A stretch of 31,101 nt of DNA from IMG/VR virus record IMGVR_UViG_3300008218_000028, positions 1 through 31,101 of that record. The stretch is one strand, 5' to 3'. The notes beneath the pieces are model-generated. The model was not told the DNA's origin, did not search any database, and saw nothing but the letters and a program-made list of their open reading frames with translations. Numbering within the stretch: position 1 is the stretch's first letter; every line of letters starts with the position of its first letter. Below are positions 1 to 8,205 of this stretch, one piece after another. The position numbers and the translations under genes were made by a program. This DNA is from a virus.

Positions 1-1295
1 CCGATCCCCGTCAACATTGCTGCTGGGGCAGCAAATACGGCCAAAGCGGCTAGTGCCTTCGCAGTTGCTCCAGCAAACAATAAAAGAGGCCCAGTCAAGG
101 CTGTCAAGGCTGTCAAGGCTGTTGCAAATGATAAGACTGCGGGGTCTAGCTTAGCTAATTCCCGAGTAAAGTTTGCGAGGCTTGTCGCACCATTTGTGGC
201 GAACTCCAAGAGCCCAGCGTCAGCGATAGCTAGTTGCAGTTCCGAAAAAGCAGAGGAGAGCGCATCTAATTTAGCATTTAATCCTTGCATTTGGATCTCT
301 GCCACGCGCGCCGCTGTGCCGCTTTGTTTTACCCTTTCTATTTGGTCCTCTAATGCATCTACTCCCTGGCTCAAGAGAGCCGCAACACCAGGCCCCGCAC
401 GCTCACCAAAAACAGCCATAAGACGTGCTGTGTCACTAGCCAAGGGGCCGAGTTGTCGGAGAATATCGGTTAAAGGGAGGAGCTTTCCATGAGCATCTAC
501 AGCACTAATACCAAATTCATCAAGGATTTCTTTTGCTTCGTTTGACGGACTCAATAAGCGAGTGAACATTCCACGTAGGGCGGTCCCACCAAGCGTCGCC
601 TGTAAACCGGCATTGCCCAATAATCCTATAGCAGCAGCAGTTTCTTCGATTGTTACCCCTGCCGAGGCAGCAATAGGCCCAACAAATTTAAAAGCCTCCC
701 CAAGTTGAACAAGATTTGTATTTGTGGTCGTAAAGGTATTGACCAAGACATCATTGACCCGAGTCAAGTCCTCCGTATTTAAAGCGAAGCCAGTCAAAAT
801 ATTTGAAACGATATCTGCTGATTGACCGAGACCGAGTTGTGCGGCAGCTGCTAGTTGCAAAGTGCCTTCTAAGGAAGACAGAGACTTCTCTGCACCGAAA
901 CCTGCCATGGCCAAAAAGCCCAAAGCATCAGCAGCTTGTTCTGCTGAAAAGCGCGTCTCTGCGCCTAGTCTACGTGCTTCTGTTGAGAGCGCCGCCATTT
1001 GTACTCGCGTTGCTCCTGACACAGCTTGAACTCGGTTCATGCCCTCCTCAAAATTACCGGCAGTACGGAGAACAAGAACACTAAGAGCGGTAAGGGGAGT
1101 CGTCAGGTACAACGACATATTCCGCCCAGCTGACTGCATTGTTTTTGCAGCGCGATTAAGTGAACCCTGCATCCTCTGAGTTTTTTTATCTAGATCAGTG
1201 GCAGCATCACCCACACCATCAATAGCTTTTTCGGCAAGACGGCCCCCCGTCACCGCCCCTGAAGCATCTATCTTAATAGTAAGAGTACGTGCCAT
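1..1295 (-). CDS. Phage tape measure protein, N-terminal part (cut by the window edge)
   Basis: The frame is open from ATG at 1295 to the left edge, giving about 431 residues without a stop. It reads MARTLTIKIDASGAV at the N-terminus and continues with an Ala/Thr/Leu-rich helical region. Segments such as FEEGMNRVQAVSGAT, FSAEQAADALGFLAMAG and GLLGNAGLQATLGGTALRG are typical of the TP901 core domain of phage tail tape measure proteins. The family sets tail length and is ejected ahead of the DNA. It lies directly after the tail chaperone frames, as expected for siphoviruses. The C-terminal part is outside the window, so total length and any lytic domain are unknown. The family assignment is firm. 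Confidence 0.93.
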   Translation of the reverse strand, partial: MARTLTIKIDASGAVTGGRLAEKAIDGVGDAATDLDKKTQRMQGSLNRAAKTMQSAGRNMSLYLTTPLTALSVLVLRTAGNFEEGMNRVQAVSGATRVQMAALSTEARRLGAETRFSAEQAADALGFLAMAGFGAEKSLSSLEGTLQLAAAAQLGLGQSADIVSNILTGFALNTEDLTRVNDVLVNTFTTTNTNLVQLGEAFKFVGPIAASAGVTIEETAAAIGLLGNAGLQATLGGTALRGMFTRLLSPSNEAKEILDEFGISAVDAHGKLLPLTDILRQLGPLASDTARLMAVFGERAGPGVAALLSQGVDALEDQIERVKQSGTAARVAEIQMQGLNAKLDALSSAFSELQLAIADAGLLEFATNGATSLANFTRELAKLDPAVLSFATALTALTALTGPLLLFAGATAKALAALAVFAAPAAMLTGI

Positions 1296-1296
1296 G

Positions 1297-1650
1297 CTAC
1301 TTTGTATTTCGCCGTTGTTCGGCCTTATCTGATTGCCACTTTAAATACACGCCATCCATTGCTAGTACTTGCCTGAAAAGAATGTCTTGAAGAGTGTGTT
1401 CTCGGATGCCGAGCCATTGAAGATGTACTAAGATCTCACTGGGGAGAATCCCTGATACACCTCCCATACCACTCACCACTCGACTCGAAGTGAGTACCCA
1501 GAACGTGTCCCAAGGAATCCTCAGATGGACATCTAACTCAGGTCGGTCCTGTAGCATCCGAGGAATCGCTTTTCCTTCTTCTTCGAGTTCTTCTAGCCAG
1601 TCAACGTCCTTACCATGTTCGAGTTGCCAGGTAAGGACCTCGGTAAATTT
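1297..1650 (-). CDS. Tail assembly chaperone, frameshift extension (T-like part of a G/GT pair)
   Basis: This frame has no good start of its own. It is reached by -1 slippage on the heptamer AAATTTA at 1644-1650, near the 3' end of the upstream chaperone gene. After slippage the product continues FTEVLTWQLEHGKDVDWLEE and ends at 1297, two bases before the tape measure ATG. The calculated fusion is about 257 residues (142 + 115). In lambda-type phages the G protein and the G-T fusion coat the tape measure during tail assembly, and the gene order here is the same. An internal ATG at 1557 exists but would give only an 86-residue fragment, so frameshifting is the better explanation. Confidence 0.82.
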   Translation of the reverse strand, partial: KFTEVLTWQLEHGKDVDWLEELEEEGKAIPRMLQDRPELDVHLRIPWDTFWVLTSSRVVSGMGGVSGILPSEILVHLQWLGIREHTLQDILFRQVLAMDGVYLKWQSDKAEQRRNTK

Positions 1651-2069
1651 TCAATGTCTTCTTCTAGTTCTTCTGCGCGGTAGGAAGACTCATCTAAAGC
1701 GGCATTCACAATCTCATCAAAGATCCAACGATATTCTTCCTTCCCTAACAAGTCCTTTGCATTCCCTTTGGAGTAAGGGAATGCTGCCCCTGGAGACTCT
1801 TCAATATCCCTCCAGTCAAGCAGGATGGTGTCTAAGACAAGCCGGTAGTTCATCTCCTCAGCAATCTCTGGAGGAACAGTCCGGCCTTTAATATGCTTCC
1901 GCCCCGGAGCGGGGCGGCGATACTCCTGTTGCAATTTCGTCTGTAACGAGCGGAATGCCGGGTTATCCCAGCGTGCCACCAGTACCTCCCCACCCTCTGA
2001 AAGCATTACCCAACGCCCCTCAGAGCTGACTGCCGCATTGATCTTTGCGGCTTGCAAATTCAGAGCCAT
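1593..2069 (-). CDS. Tail assembly chaperone (G-like)
   Basis: A 158-residue protein starting at ATG 2069 behind an AAAGGAT ribosome binding site. The C-terminus is acidic (AEELEEDIENLPRSL) and carries the slippery site. It sits between the tail tube gene and the tape measure gene, the conserved place for lambda G / HK97 gp13-type chaperones. Primary sequence in this family is poorly conserved, so the call rests on position, size and the frameshift. The unshifted product ends at a TAG 16 codons after the slip codon. Confidence 0.82.
   Translation of the reverse strand: MALNLQAAKINAAVSSEGRWVMLSEGGEVLVARWDNPAFRSLQTKLQQEYRRPAPGRKHIKGRTVPPEIAEEMNYRLVLDTILLDWRDIEESPGAAFPYSKGNAKDLLGKEEYRWIFDEIVNAALDESSYRAEELEEDIENLPRSLPGNSNMVRTLTG
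1644..1650 (-). promoter_or_regulatory. Programmed -1 ribosomal frameshift site
   Basis: On the minus strand the heptamer is A-AAT-TTA, a perfect X-XXY-YYZ slippery sequence in the zero frame of the upstream chaperone gene (GAA AAT TTA). A slip moves ribosomes to AAA TTT and into the open T-like frame. It lies 16 codons before the zero-frame stop. No downstream pseudoknot was worked out. Confidence 0.8.
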
Positions 2070-2092
2070 ACAGAATCCTTTATTGAGTTATC

Positions 2093-3259
2093 CTAGGCCG
2101 CAAACTTATCGACCTGGATAGTTGTCCCCGAAGCGGGGTCGCGGTACCCTTCAAAAGCGAGTGAGACCATCACGTCCTGGTTCTGACCGCCGGCATTAGG
2201 ATCGCCTGTCAGTTTCACAGCGGGGAGGGTAAATACGTAGCGGTTGCCATCATCATCTGAGACTTCCCAGGACAGGGCCACCGTCGTATGAGCCAGAGCA
2301 TCTGCATACAGAGTGGCATCCTCGAAATACGCCTCTAGGGTGCCGTCTACAACAAATGTCCCGTCATTGATTTCAGCAACGGTCGTACTGCCGATTTTGT
2401 CCGGTGCACGAAGACTGCCGTTTACCGTGAAGGCAATAGATCGGATAGCCGTAGATAGAGTGACGTAGTCTTTCATGATCGCACCCACATCTGTCGAGGC
2501 GTTCATGACATTGTTTGTAGACGCAACCGTGCTGGCTCCGTCTCCAATCGTGGTCGCCTGCTGAGTCAGGTCCTTTGCCATCCAGTTAAACGTACCGGTG
2601 ATGATGGCGCGTGAGGTGAAGTTCATGGACAGCTGCGACATGCGCGCACCCGTTTCGTACTTGAACCGAGTAATGTCATTGAACTCTTGTTCTAAGAGAT
2701 AGCTGATTTCTGACGTGCCTAGCTCTAAGTGCCCATCGCCTTTGATGGTCGCTGTCGAATCAGCTTCTGTAGAGAGCGGACCATTGACGACAATGGTGTT
2801 GGTATTAACACCTGAAATACGCCAGCGTCCGTTGTTTGCAGCAACAGAGGCCCCGGAGATTTCAATCCACTGACCGACAACAAAGTTCTCCAGGCTAGGA
2901 CCACGGATCGTATTATAGGGATCAGCCTCAAAAGAGAAATTATCGGTGCTACCTGCCCCTGTATAGGTAAGAGCAGCACTAAAGGTGTTCCCGAAAAGGC
3001 TTTCCATTGCCCATTCGAGTTCGCCGTAAATCAGCTCAAATCCAAAATCACCCGTAGCGCTGAACCCCGTTTGGATGATGTCTGTGACTTGTCTGTCTGA
3101 ACGAATAATAGCAGATTTAGCGGTTGTTTTTCCCGAATTAAAATTCGCCGAGGTTGCATTGAATTCGGTCATTGCCGGAGTGGATGGTGTCTCCCCCCAC
3201 GATGCCTCGGCTGTGGTTTTGCGCCGCACTTTCATACGATCTGACGCAGCAATTGCCAT
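2093..3259 (-). CDS. Major tail (tail tube) protein with an inserted domain
   Basis: 388 residues. The N-terminus (KTTAEASWGETPSTPAM) has the look of the Phage_tube_2 group of tail tube proteins, and the body is rich in beta-prone Thr/Ser/Val segments. Residues about 101-173 (from GAGSTDNFSFEADPYN to the TIKG region) form a discrete domain that recurs in the neck protein at 4163-4780. Elsewhere the fold is as expected for a subunit polymerising into the tail tube. The gene lies between the tail terminator and the chaperones, the canonical place. The ATG at 3259 follows a G-rich leader (GGGGGAAG) at a long distance. Family call strong, inserted-domain function unknown. Confidence 0.88.
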   Translation of the reverse strand: MAIAASDRMKVRRKTTAEASWGETPSTPAMTEFNATSANFNSGKTTAKSAIIRSDRQVTDIIQTGFSATGDFGFELIYGELEWAMESLFGNTFSAALTYTGAGSTDNFSFEADPYNTIRGPSLENFVVGQWIEISGASVAANNGRWRISGVNTNTIVVNGPLSTEADSTATIKGDGHLELGTSEISYLLEQEFNDITRFKYETGARMSQLSMNFTSRAIITGTFNWMAKDLTQQATTIGDGASTVASTNNVMNASTDVGAIMKDYVTLSTAIRSIAFTVNGSLRAPDKIGSTTVAEINDGTFVVDGTLEAYFEDATLYADALAHTTVALSWEVSDDDGNRYVFTLPAVKLTGDPNAGGQNQDVMVSLAFEGYRDPASGTTIQVDKFAA

Positions 3260-3289
3260 AACTCATCTGTACTTCCCCCACACCAAATC

Positions 3290-3721
3290 TTAGGTAAAAC
3301 GGTCATCCCGCTGAAAGTTTGTGACAAGATTCAGCTGATACCAGCCGGTCCCGTCGGGCCCAATTTCTTCTACATTCGGCTCCCAACAGCGGATCGTTCC
3401 GGTTGCGCCCGCTGCAAAACTCACATCACGCCATATGCTGCCTACACTGTCAGCATATTGGTATGCGAGTTCGGTCCCTGATTCTTCAGGAACAAAGATC
3501 TGATTGATGAGCGTGTAGTTGTAGCGCCGGAGCGGCACTGTCGTACCGACTGAGGCACGGCCGCCTTCGCGGTTACCTCGAATCGAAAGGGTAATCCATG
3601 CGGGAACAGCTGCATTGCGGCTCGGTTGCACGAACGGGACATTTTCCCATCGGATGGGAGTCGTTGTCCAGTTAGCCTCAAGGCGCTGTTCTATCGCATC
3701 TCTAACAGCATCAAAACCCAC
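3290..3721 (-). CDS. Tail terminator-like protein (DUF4128-like)
   Basis: 143 residues beginning at GTG 3721. The layout fits small tail terminator/completion proteins of the DUF4128 type: an N-terminal helix (DAVRDAIEQRLEANW), then a beta sheet with ITLSIRGNREG and a C-terminal strand (GWYQLNLVTNFQRDD). These proteins form a hexameric ring that caps the tail tube and joins it to the head. Gene order (gp10-like, this, tail tube) supports the role. The ribosome binding site is weak, so the exact start is less certain than the family. Confidence 0.72.
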   Translation of the reverse strand: MGFDAVRDAIEQRLEANWTTTPIRWENVPFVQPSRNAAVPAWITLSIRGNREGGRASVGTTVPLRRYNYTLINQIFVPEESGTELAYQYADSVGSIWRDVSFAAGATGTIRCWEPNVEEIGPDGTGWYQLNLVTNFQRDDRFT

Positions 3722-3737
3722 CGCTCGTCCATCATCC

Positions 3738-4163
3738 CTACCCTACACCTTTGAGTAACAATGCTTCGAGTTCCACGTCCACACTGGCCAGCACTTCCGC
3801 GACGGCCATTTCTACAAATCCAGCTGGAGCCTTTTGACTCCAGCCGTCATTAAGTCTCTGAATATACGGTAAGCCATTCACAATGTACAGAACAGCTGCC
3901 CCTTCAACGTTTCGCTGTGAAGTAAGCCCTTCTGGCTCAGTAGGGCGAGCATATGTCCCGGGGGGCTTGACGCCTACCGCCCTCTCGCCCGGATTTGTCC
4001 GCCGAATACGCCAACTGGCTCGTGCCCGTCCAGACAGGACAGGCGTCTCTTCTGTAAGGCGTCCCCAGACGTCAATAGTCACTTTCCTAATGACTGTAGA
4101 AACCTCGCTATCAAGAGCCTCCGCCAGTTTATTCAGGCCCGCAGCGAACTCCTTACCTGTCAT
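3738..4163 (-). CDS. HK97 gp10-like head-tail joining protein
   Basis: About 141 residues from the ATG at 4163, which overlaps the upstream stop as TAATG; a longer in-frame start at 4232 would sit inside the upstream gene and is less likely. MTGKEFAAGLNKLAEALDSE, then TPVLSGRARASWRIRRTNPG, is the typical pattern of gp10-like proteins (early amphipathic helix, then a conserved P-x-x-S/T-G-x-x-R-x-S-W segment). The family acts at the connector between head and tail. Neighbours on both sides are neck components. Confidence 0.82.
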   Translation of the reverse strand: MTGKEFAAGLNKLAEALDSEVSTVIRKVTIDVWGRLTEETPVLSGRARASWRIRRTNPGERAVGVKPPGTYARPTEPEGLTSQRNVEGAAVLYIVNGLPYIQRLNDGWSQKAPAGFVEMAVAEVLASVDVELEALLLKGVG

Positions 4164-4780
4164 TATTGTCTCACTAGGCAGGTATACGTGGCCCCTGCTG
4201 GATCGGCTACTACAGGCCCTATAATCCGCCAAATCTCTACATCCCTAATCCGCGCTACCGAGGAATCTTCTGCTGTAAGAGATTTATCGACAACGATGAG
4301 ATCTGTGTTGATACCCGTAACCTTCGCGATTCCGGTGTTACCGCTTTCTGCGGCAAAGGCTGTATGTATCCACTGCCCTACAGCAATACTCCCTAGGCTC
4401 GCGCCTCGAATAGCGTTGTATGGATCGGCTTCAAACGAAAAGTCATCTGCTGTCCCTGCCCCGGTATGATCAAACAAATCCCCAGAAACACGGTGGATTT
4501 CTCCATCTTCAGTGGGAATAGTCGTTCCTAAGTCCTTTCCAAAGAGTACCACCTGTCGCTGTCGAATATTCACACCCTGCCCATCCACACGCTGACTACG
4601 GATATCAGACCATACGGCATCAATATCGGCAATGATTGTTGCTGTTTCTGTAGGAGTGGCTGAGGTAGCCGGAGCATACGCCGTTGCGGTGATTTTTCGA
4701 TAGGTCACCACCTCTACCACGTCCCCCAGGGCGTTAGCTGCCGCTTTCGCCACATTCTTAAAGGTGTCCTGGAGTCCCAT
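4163..4780 (-). CDS. Neck / head-closure protein with an inserted SFEADPYN domain
   Basis: 205 residues. Residues about 1-105 and 179-205 form the host protein: a helix at the start, then ATAYAPATSATPTE and a C-terminal VEIWRIIGPVVADPAG, like phage neck proteins with this ending. Between them, residues about 106-178 (TGAGTADDFSFEADPYN onward, with VGQWI and INTDLIVVD) are clearly related to the domain inside the tail tube protein. It probably closes the head or connects to the tail, given its place between the adaptor and gp10-like genes. Function of the insert is unknown; exposure on the virion surface is plausible but inferred. Confidence 0.7.
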   Translation of the reverse strand: MGLQDTFKNVAKAAANALGDVVEVVTYRKITATAYAPATSATPTETATIIADIDAVWSDIRSQRVDGQGVNIRQRQVVLFGKDLGTTIPTEDGEIHRVSGDLFDHTGAGTADDFSFEADPYNAIRGASLGSIAVGQWIHTAFAAESGNTGIAKVTGINTDLIVVDKSLTAEDSSVARIRDVEIWRIIGPVVADPAGATYTCLVRQ

Positions 4781-4792
4781 GGCTTATCTTCT

Positions 4793-5302
4793 TTAGGCGC
4801 GCACCAGACGCGCCATGCTTGGACGCATTGAGCGAACCTCCCCATAAAAGCTAAGCATGGAACTGACGCTATCTGGGACGACGTGCGGGCGATCAAACTT
4901 ATCAATGTTCGCACTCACCGCTCCGGCACTGAGGGAGGAGAAACCCCTAGTGTCGGAGTCGGCTGTGCGATCGGACCCGAGCAGCCAGAATGCAAACTCT
5001 GCTTCTGCGTCCTTGAGGAACGCAGGAATTATTAAAGCGGAAAATTCTAATCCCTGACGATCCAACACGTCTATCCGAGGCCATAAAAGGGATTGAGTGC
5101 TTGTATTAGAGGACCCCTTCCAGCGCGTCCATTCATCCAGTAGTCGCGTAGCTGTCACAAGAGCGCGGTTCTTGTTATCGTCCGTGGCCGCTGTCCAATT
5201 CGTGTTATCTAGGCGACTGTCGTGATAGGTGTCTGCCTCGGCAAGCGTGCAGTATGTGTTGCTATCTGTCCCACCAACCGTCGCATCAAGTGTAAGCGCC
5301 AT
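4793..5302 (-). CDS. Head-tail adaptor (DnaT-like / gp6-like connector protein)
   Basis: 169 residues with a good site (GAGGAAGGAACAGAGGT) before ATG 5302. The sequence SNTYCTLAEADTYHDSRLDN, followed by NRALVTATRLLDE and LLWPRIDV, is the hallmark of phage 'DnaT-like' adaptor proteins that add to the portal as the first connector ring. It is the first structural gene after the 10-kb glycan cassette; in most related phages it follows the major capsid gene closely, so the cassette appears inserted here. Confidence 0.82.
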   Translation of the reverse strand: MALTLDATVGGTDSNTYCTLAEADTYHDSRLDNTNWTAATDDNKNRALVTATRLLDEWTRWKGSSNTSTQSLLWPRIDVLDRQGLEFSALIIPAFLKDAEAEFAFWLLGSDRTADSDTRGFSSLSAGAVSANIDKFDRPHVVPDSVSSMLSFYGEVRSMRPSMARLVRA

Positions 5303-5386
5303 ACCTCTGTTCCTTCCTCTAGCCTATTAGGCCGAGGATTGGGCCGGCTTGTCAAGCCACAGCCAACCGTCTTTCTGTCCATGATT

Positions 5387-6217
5387 TCATTTTCGTGCTC
5401 CTACTCGACTCGGGAGATTTCGCCAGTAAGGATGAGTCAGGTTCAACTTAATTCCCCGTCCAGTCATGCCTGACACATCTTCTTGCCAACTCTTAAAAGT
5501 CTTCCAACGATCCCCTTTCCAGTGGTCCATGTACGAGGCTAGAGGACTTGCTAGCCAAGCATGCCCCTTAGGAACATGCGGTGTCAAATCGTGACTCGTA
5601 ATCAATCCCGCACTTTCTTGACGCTTACGGAGCCAGTCAAAAACAAAACTGTCGTGCTGTTCAGGTAAATCTAGAACTGACCCAGAACGATAGAGTGCTT
5701 CCAAAGCAAGAGGAAAAAAAGGTCGTGTAGCAAGACGCGTATCCATCCCCCAACAGCCACACTCGGAGTGAGTATAGGCATGGCGACTCAAGTAAAAAAG
5801 AAAATGTCCGTTAAAAAGTGAAGGGAAAAAGTCTGCGGGTATGTCTTCAAAAATGAACACGTCTGCATCCAGCCATATCAGATACTCGGACCGGCAGTGA
5901 AGGGACGCATGTCCTAGCGCAAAGACTTTGTGAGCAAACCGTCGAACATCCCGCCGATAATCCTGAATATTCTGCGTAGTATGGTCATTCATAAACTCTC
6001 GGTAGGCAGCATATTCAAACGGGTCTTGCCACTCCCAGTGAGCAGGCCACTTTCCCTGTTGCCCATTGCTCTGCCCAACTCCACTTTCATCATAGACCCA
6101 AACATCGATGGATTCAGGAAGATGGCTTGCCCACGAACGTAAACACAGCCGAGCATACCGCTCCCAGAGCGTATGATTGAATGTCGTAACAAGAGTTACA
6201 GTGTTGGTATCGTCCAC
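5387..6217 (-). CDS. GT-A type glycosyltransferase (DXD)
   Basis: 276 residues from GTG 6217 (AAGGTG site), overlapping the end of the FkbM gene. The N-terminal VTLVTTFNHTLWERYARLCLRSWASH and EYLIWLDADVFIF (DXD at about residues 117-119) mark a nucleotide-sugar and metal binding GT-A fold. C-terminal region is rich in aromatic and His residues (GCWGMDTRLATRPFF, LTHPYWRN). Donor and acceptor cannot be told. It is the last gene of the glycan cassette and is followed by the head-tail adaptor after 84 bp. Confidence 0.8.
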   Translation of the reverse strand: MDDTNTVTLVTTFNHTLWERYARLCLRSWASHLPESIDVWVYDESGVGQSNGQQGKWPAHWEWQDPFEYAAYREFMNDHTTQNIQDYRRDVRRFAHKVFALGHASLHCRSEYLIWLDADVFIFEDIPADFFPSLFNGHFLFYLSRHAYTHSECGCWGMDTRLATRPFFPLALEALYRSGSVLDLPEQHDSFVFDWLRKRQESAGLITSHDLTPHVPKGHAWLASPLASYMDHWKGDRWKTFKSWQEDVSGMTGRGIKLNLTHPYWRNLPSRVGARK

Positions 6218-6915
6218 ATGAACACCTTATCTGCCCGCATCTCCAGTTCCAATTTCATGCCCATCTTTTCCAGGTATCTCATAGGCTCTTCAGCTGTATG
6301 CCCAAAACGCTCAGGAGGGGTCTTTCCTACTTCAAGCATAATAACAGGCCGACACCGCAGAATCGTAGCATAAGCCCCTATGAGAACATCCAGCTCGGCT
6401 CCCTCAACATCAATCTTGATGAAGTCACAGTGGGATAAATTCAATTCATCTAAGGTAGCGACAAGGACTGGCCCGTTTAGGCCAGATTGCATGAAACGTG
6501 CGCCAGTATTCCCTTGCCGCTTGGGCAGCGGGTCCGCCAACATCCGTCCTCTTCCATGGGACCTGCCTACTGCCACATTGTGAAGATGCACCGTTCCTGG
6601 CACGGCTGCTACGTTCTTAACCAAACATGCATAGTTAGTCGGATCAGGTTCAAAAGCGTACACCTCAGTAAACTGTTCTATCATGACTCGTGTCCACAAC
6701 CCAACATGCGCACCAATGTCTATCGCCACATGCTTCGTCGGGCAGTAGCTCATCCCCGCCCATAGGCGTTCAATAAGATAATTCCCGGTCTTTTCAACCG
6801 TCTCCCTGAAATGCGTGTCGGATGCAGGAAGCCAGATATTGTTGACCTGAACCAGATCCCCTGTTTTTGCGTCTATTTCCAGGCCCATGGAAAAATCAGG
6901 TTTTGATTCTGGCAT
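6196..6915 (-). CDS. FkbM-family SAM-dependent methyltransferase
   Basis: About 239 residues from the ATG at 6915, which has GGAG ten bases upstream; an ATG five codons earlier is possible. Motifs: SAM-binding AIDIGAHVGLWT, acidic loop YAFEPDPTNYACL, and the family signature DFIKIDVEGAELDVLIG. FkbM enzymes O-methylate sugars and polyketides. It overlaps the preceding class I methyltransferase and the following glycosyltransferase, so all three are likely co-translated. A second FkbM gene with the same preceding neighbour type lies at 9916-10512. Confidence 0.88.
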   Translation of the reverse strand: MPESKPDFSMGLEIDAKTGDLVQVNNIWLPASDTHFRETVEKTGNYLIERLWAGMSYCPTKHVAIDIGAHVGLWTRVMIEQFTEVYAFEPDPTNYACLVKNVAAVPGTVHLHNVAVGRSHGRGRMLADPLPKRQGNTGARFMQSGLNGPVLVATLDELNLSHCDFIKIDVEGAELDVLIGAYATILRCRPVIMLEVGKTPPERFGHTAEEPMRYLEKMGMKLELEMRADKVFMWTIPTL

Positions 6916-7435
6916 AACAAGGCACTCCAAATCTGTTCTCGTAGCTCTTCAATATCTCCGCCCATTTGTTAGGCTTCCACACAAGCGTATTACTGTTCCC
7001 GCTACCGTCGGGGAAAGGTTTTCCTCTCGCATATGTACCCACAATAACCCAAACCTTCCGCTGCGCTAAGGAAAACATTTCTTCTAATACCCAGTCTATA
7101 TCCTCTGGCGTCAAATGTTCAAGAACGTCTTTTGTCACAACATAGTCAAACGTCCCTTGAGGAGGCGTAGCCCAGACAGAAACCGCAGGATCGTATCCTG
7201 TGACTAAAGCAACACCAGGAACATCCCACGTCTGGTCTCGAATATACTCCCCCTTCCCACAGCCATAGTCTAAAACCGTATACGCTGCATCAGGAGGCAC
7301 TTCCTCGCGCATCTGACGCGCACAAGGTAACCCGCGCCCTTTCCATTGCTTGATTTGGCCATGCCGATGCCACTCCGTATACTTGGCAATAAGCGCCTGA
7401 CATTGAGGGCTTGGATGTTCTCTAGAGTATTTCAT
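6896..7435 (-). CDS. Class I SAM-dependent methyltransferase
   Basis: 179 residues. Motif I is VLDYGCGKGEYI, followed by VTGYDPAVSVWA, DYVVTKDVLEHL and KVWVIVGTYARGKPFPDG. These place it with small methyltransferases like the one at 10496-11077, with which it shares the GCGKG, GYDPA, LEHL and PDG blocks. Probably modifies a glycan together with the adjacent FkbM enzyme, though the substrate is unknown. No clear Shine-Dalgarno sequence precedes ATG 7435; the leader instead holds a strong hairpin (7456-7494). Confidence 0.82.
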   Translation of the reverse strand: MKYSREHPSPQCQALIAKYTEWHRHGQIKQWKGRGLPCARQMREEVPPDAAYTVLDYGCGKGEYIRDQTWDVPGVALVTGYDPAVSVWATPPQGTFDYVVTKDVLEHLTPEDIDWVLEEMFSLAQRKVWVIVGTYARGKPFPDGSGNSNTLVWKPNKWAEILKSYENRFGVPCYARIKT

Positions 7436-7455
7436 GTTGCTTATATGTTAGCTAA

Positions 7456-7494
7456 GAGGTCAGACGCTCCGCCACAGACGCAGCATCTGACCTC
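7456..7494 (-). promoter_or_regulatory. Hairpin with CGTCTGTGGCG loop in the leader of a methyltransferase gene
   Basis: Nine-base perfect arms (GAGGTCAGA at 7456-7464, TCTGACCTC at 7486-7494) enclose a 21-base loop containing CGCCACAGACG on the plus strand (CGTCTGTGGCG on the transcript). No T-run follows, so it is not a simple terminator. The same 11-mer occurs twice at 17281-17326, once again in a hairpin loop. Role unknown. Confidence 0.55.
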
Positions 7495-7536
7495 AGCTTC
7501 TGCTGTGGTGTAGGAAAATCAGCAGAAGGCGGTGAT

Positions 7537-8205
7537 TCACGCTCGGACTTCGTCCTCCCACTCCGAGGTGAAATTAAATGATCCTCGATGGATGCCAGGA
7601 ATGCCCATTGTATAATGAATAGCCTTGGGCAATTGGTCAGTCACACCCTGGGGTTCAAGATGGTTCCAAGCAGCCGGTAAAGAGCCAATATGTTGATCCA
7701 ACACCCATTGAAATCGATGGAGATATGCCCCGGACTGGGAGTTTATCGTGTGAAGGGCTAACGTTCGGCTTGCTTCATGCCCACAGTTCCACAGGATGAG
7801 GCTACTCCAATTCTTCCGAGGATACTGTGCCTGAGGAATGCCCCCCATCTTTGTTGTCTCCTCTGGCTGGTAATTATGTTTGACAACCTGCACGGCATAC
7901 CTTGAATCGCGCAGTGCCCAGAGTTCAGAAATGTCAGCCTGGAAGAGGAAGTCAGCATCAACAAAGAGTGCCCAGCCCTGGTAGCCACACAAGGCGGGGA
8001 CCAGAAAACGAGTGTACGTAAACTCCGTCGAGGCACGAGGATCTCGGTCCCGGATATACAAACCGAGGGAACGAAGTATGCGTTGATCTAGGAGAAAGAT
8101 TTGCAAGGGGTGGTCTGTTCGACGCCAAATAGACTTCTGACAAATAAGGCTAGCGAGCCCCTCGCCGCCGTCATACCCAATAAAAATGCGAATCGACTCC
8201 GTCAT
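7537..8205 (-). CDS. GT-A type glycosyltransferase (GT8-like)
   Basis: 222 residues. IRIFIGYDGGEGLASLICQKS at the start and WALFVDADFLFQ (DXD, about residues 83-85) in the middle follow the pattern of GT8-like retaining transferases, including a late IHYTMGIPG segment. Starts with an ATGA overlap of the preceding small gene, so translation is coupled. Likely builds or extends the phage-encoded glycan; donor unknown. A 101-bp intergenic region with a hairpin follows it. Confidence 0.8.
   Translation of the reverse strand: MTESIRIFIGYDGGEGLASLICQKSIWRRTDHPLQIFLLDQRILRSLGLYIRDRDPRASTEFTYTRFLVPALCGYQGWALFVDADFLFQADISELWALRDSRYAVQVVKHNYQPEETTKMGGIPQAQYPRKNWSSLILWNCGHEASRTLALHTINSQSGAYLHRFQWVLDQHIGSLPAAWNHLEPQGVTDQLPKAIHYTMGIPGIHRGSFNFTSEWEDEVRA

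Noticed and set aside
1490-1891. Plus-strand frame of 133 codons opposite the tail chaperones
   Set aside because: Fully opposite two genes with clear function; Ser-rich chance frame.
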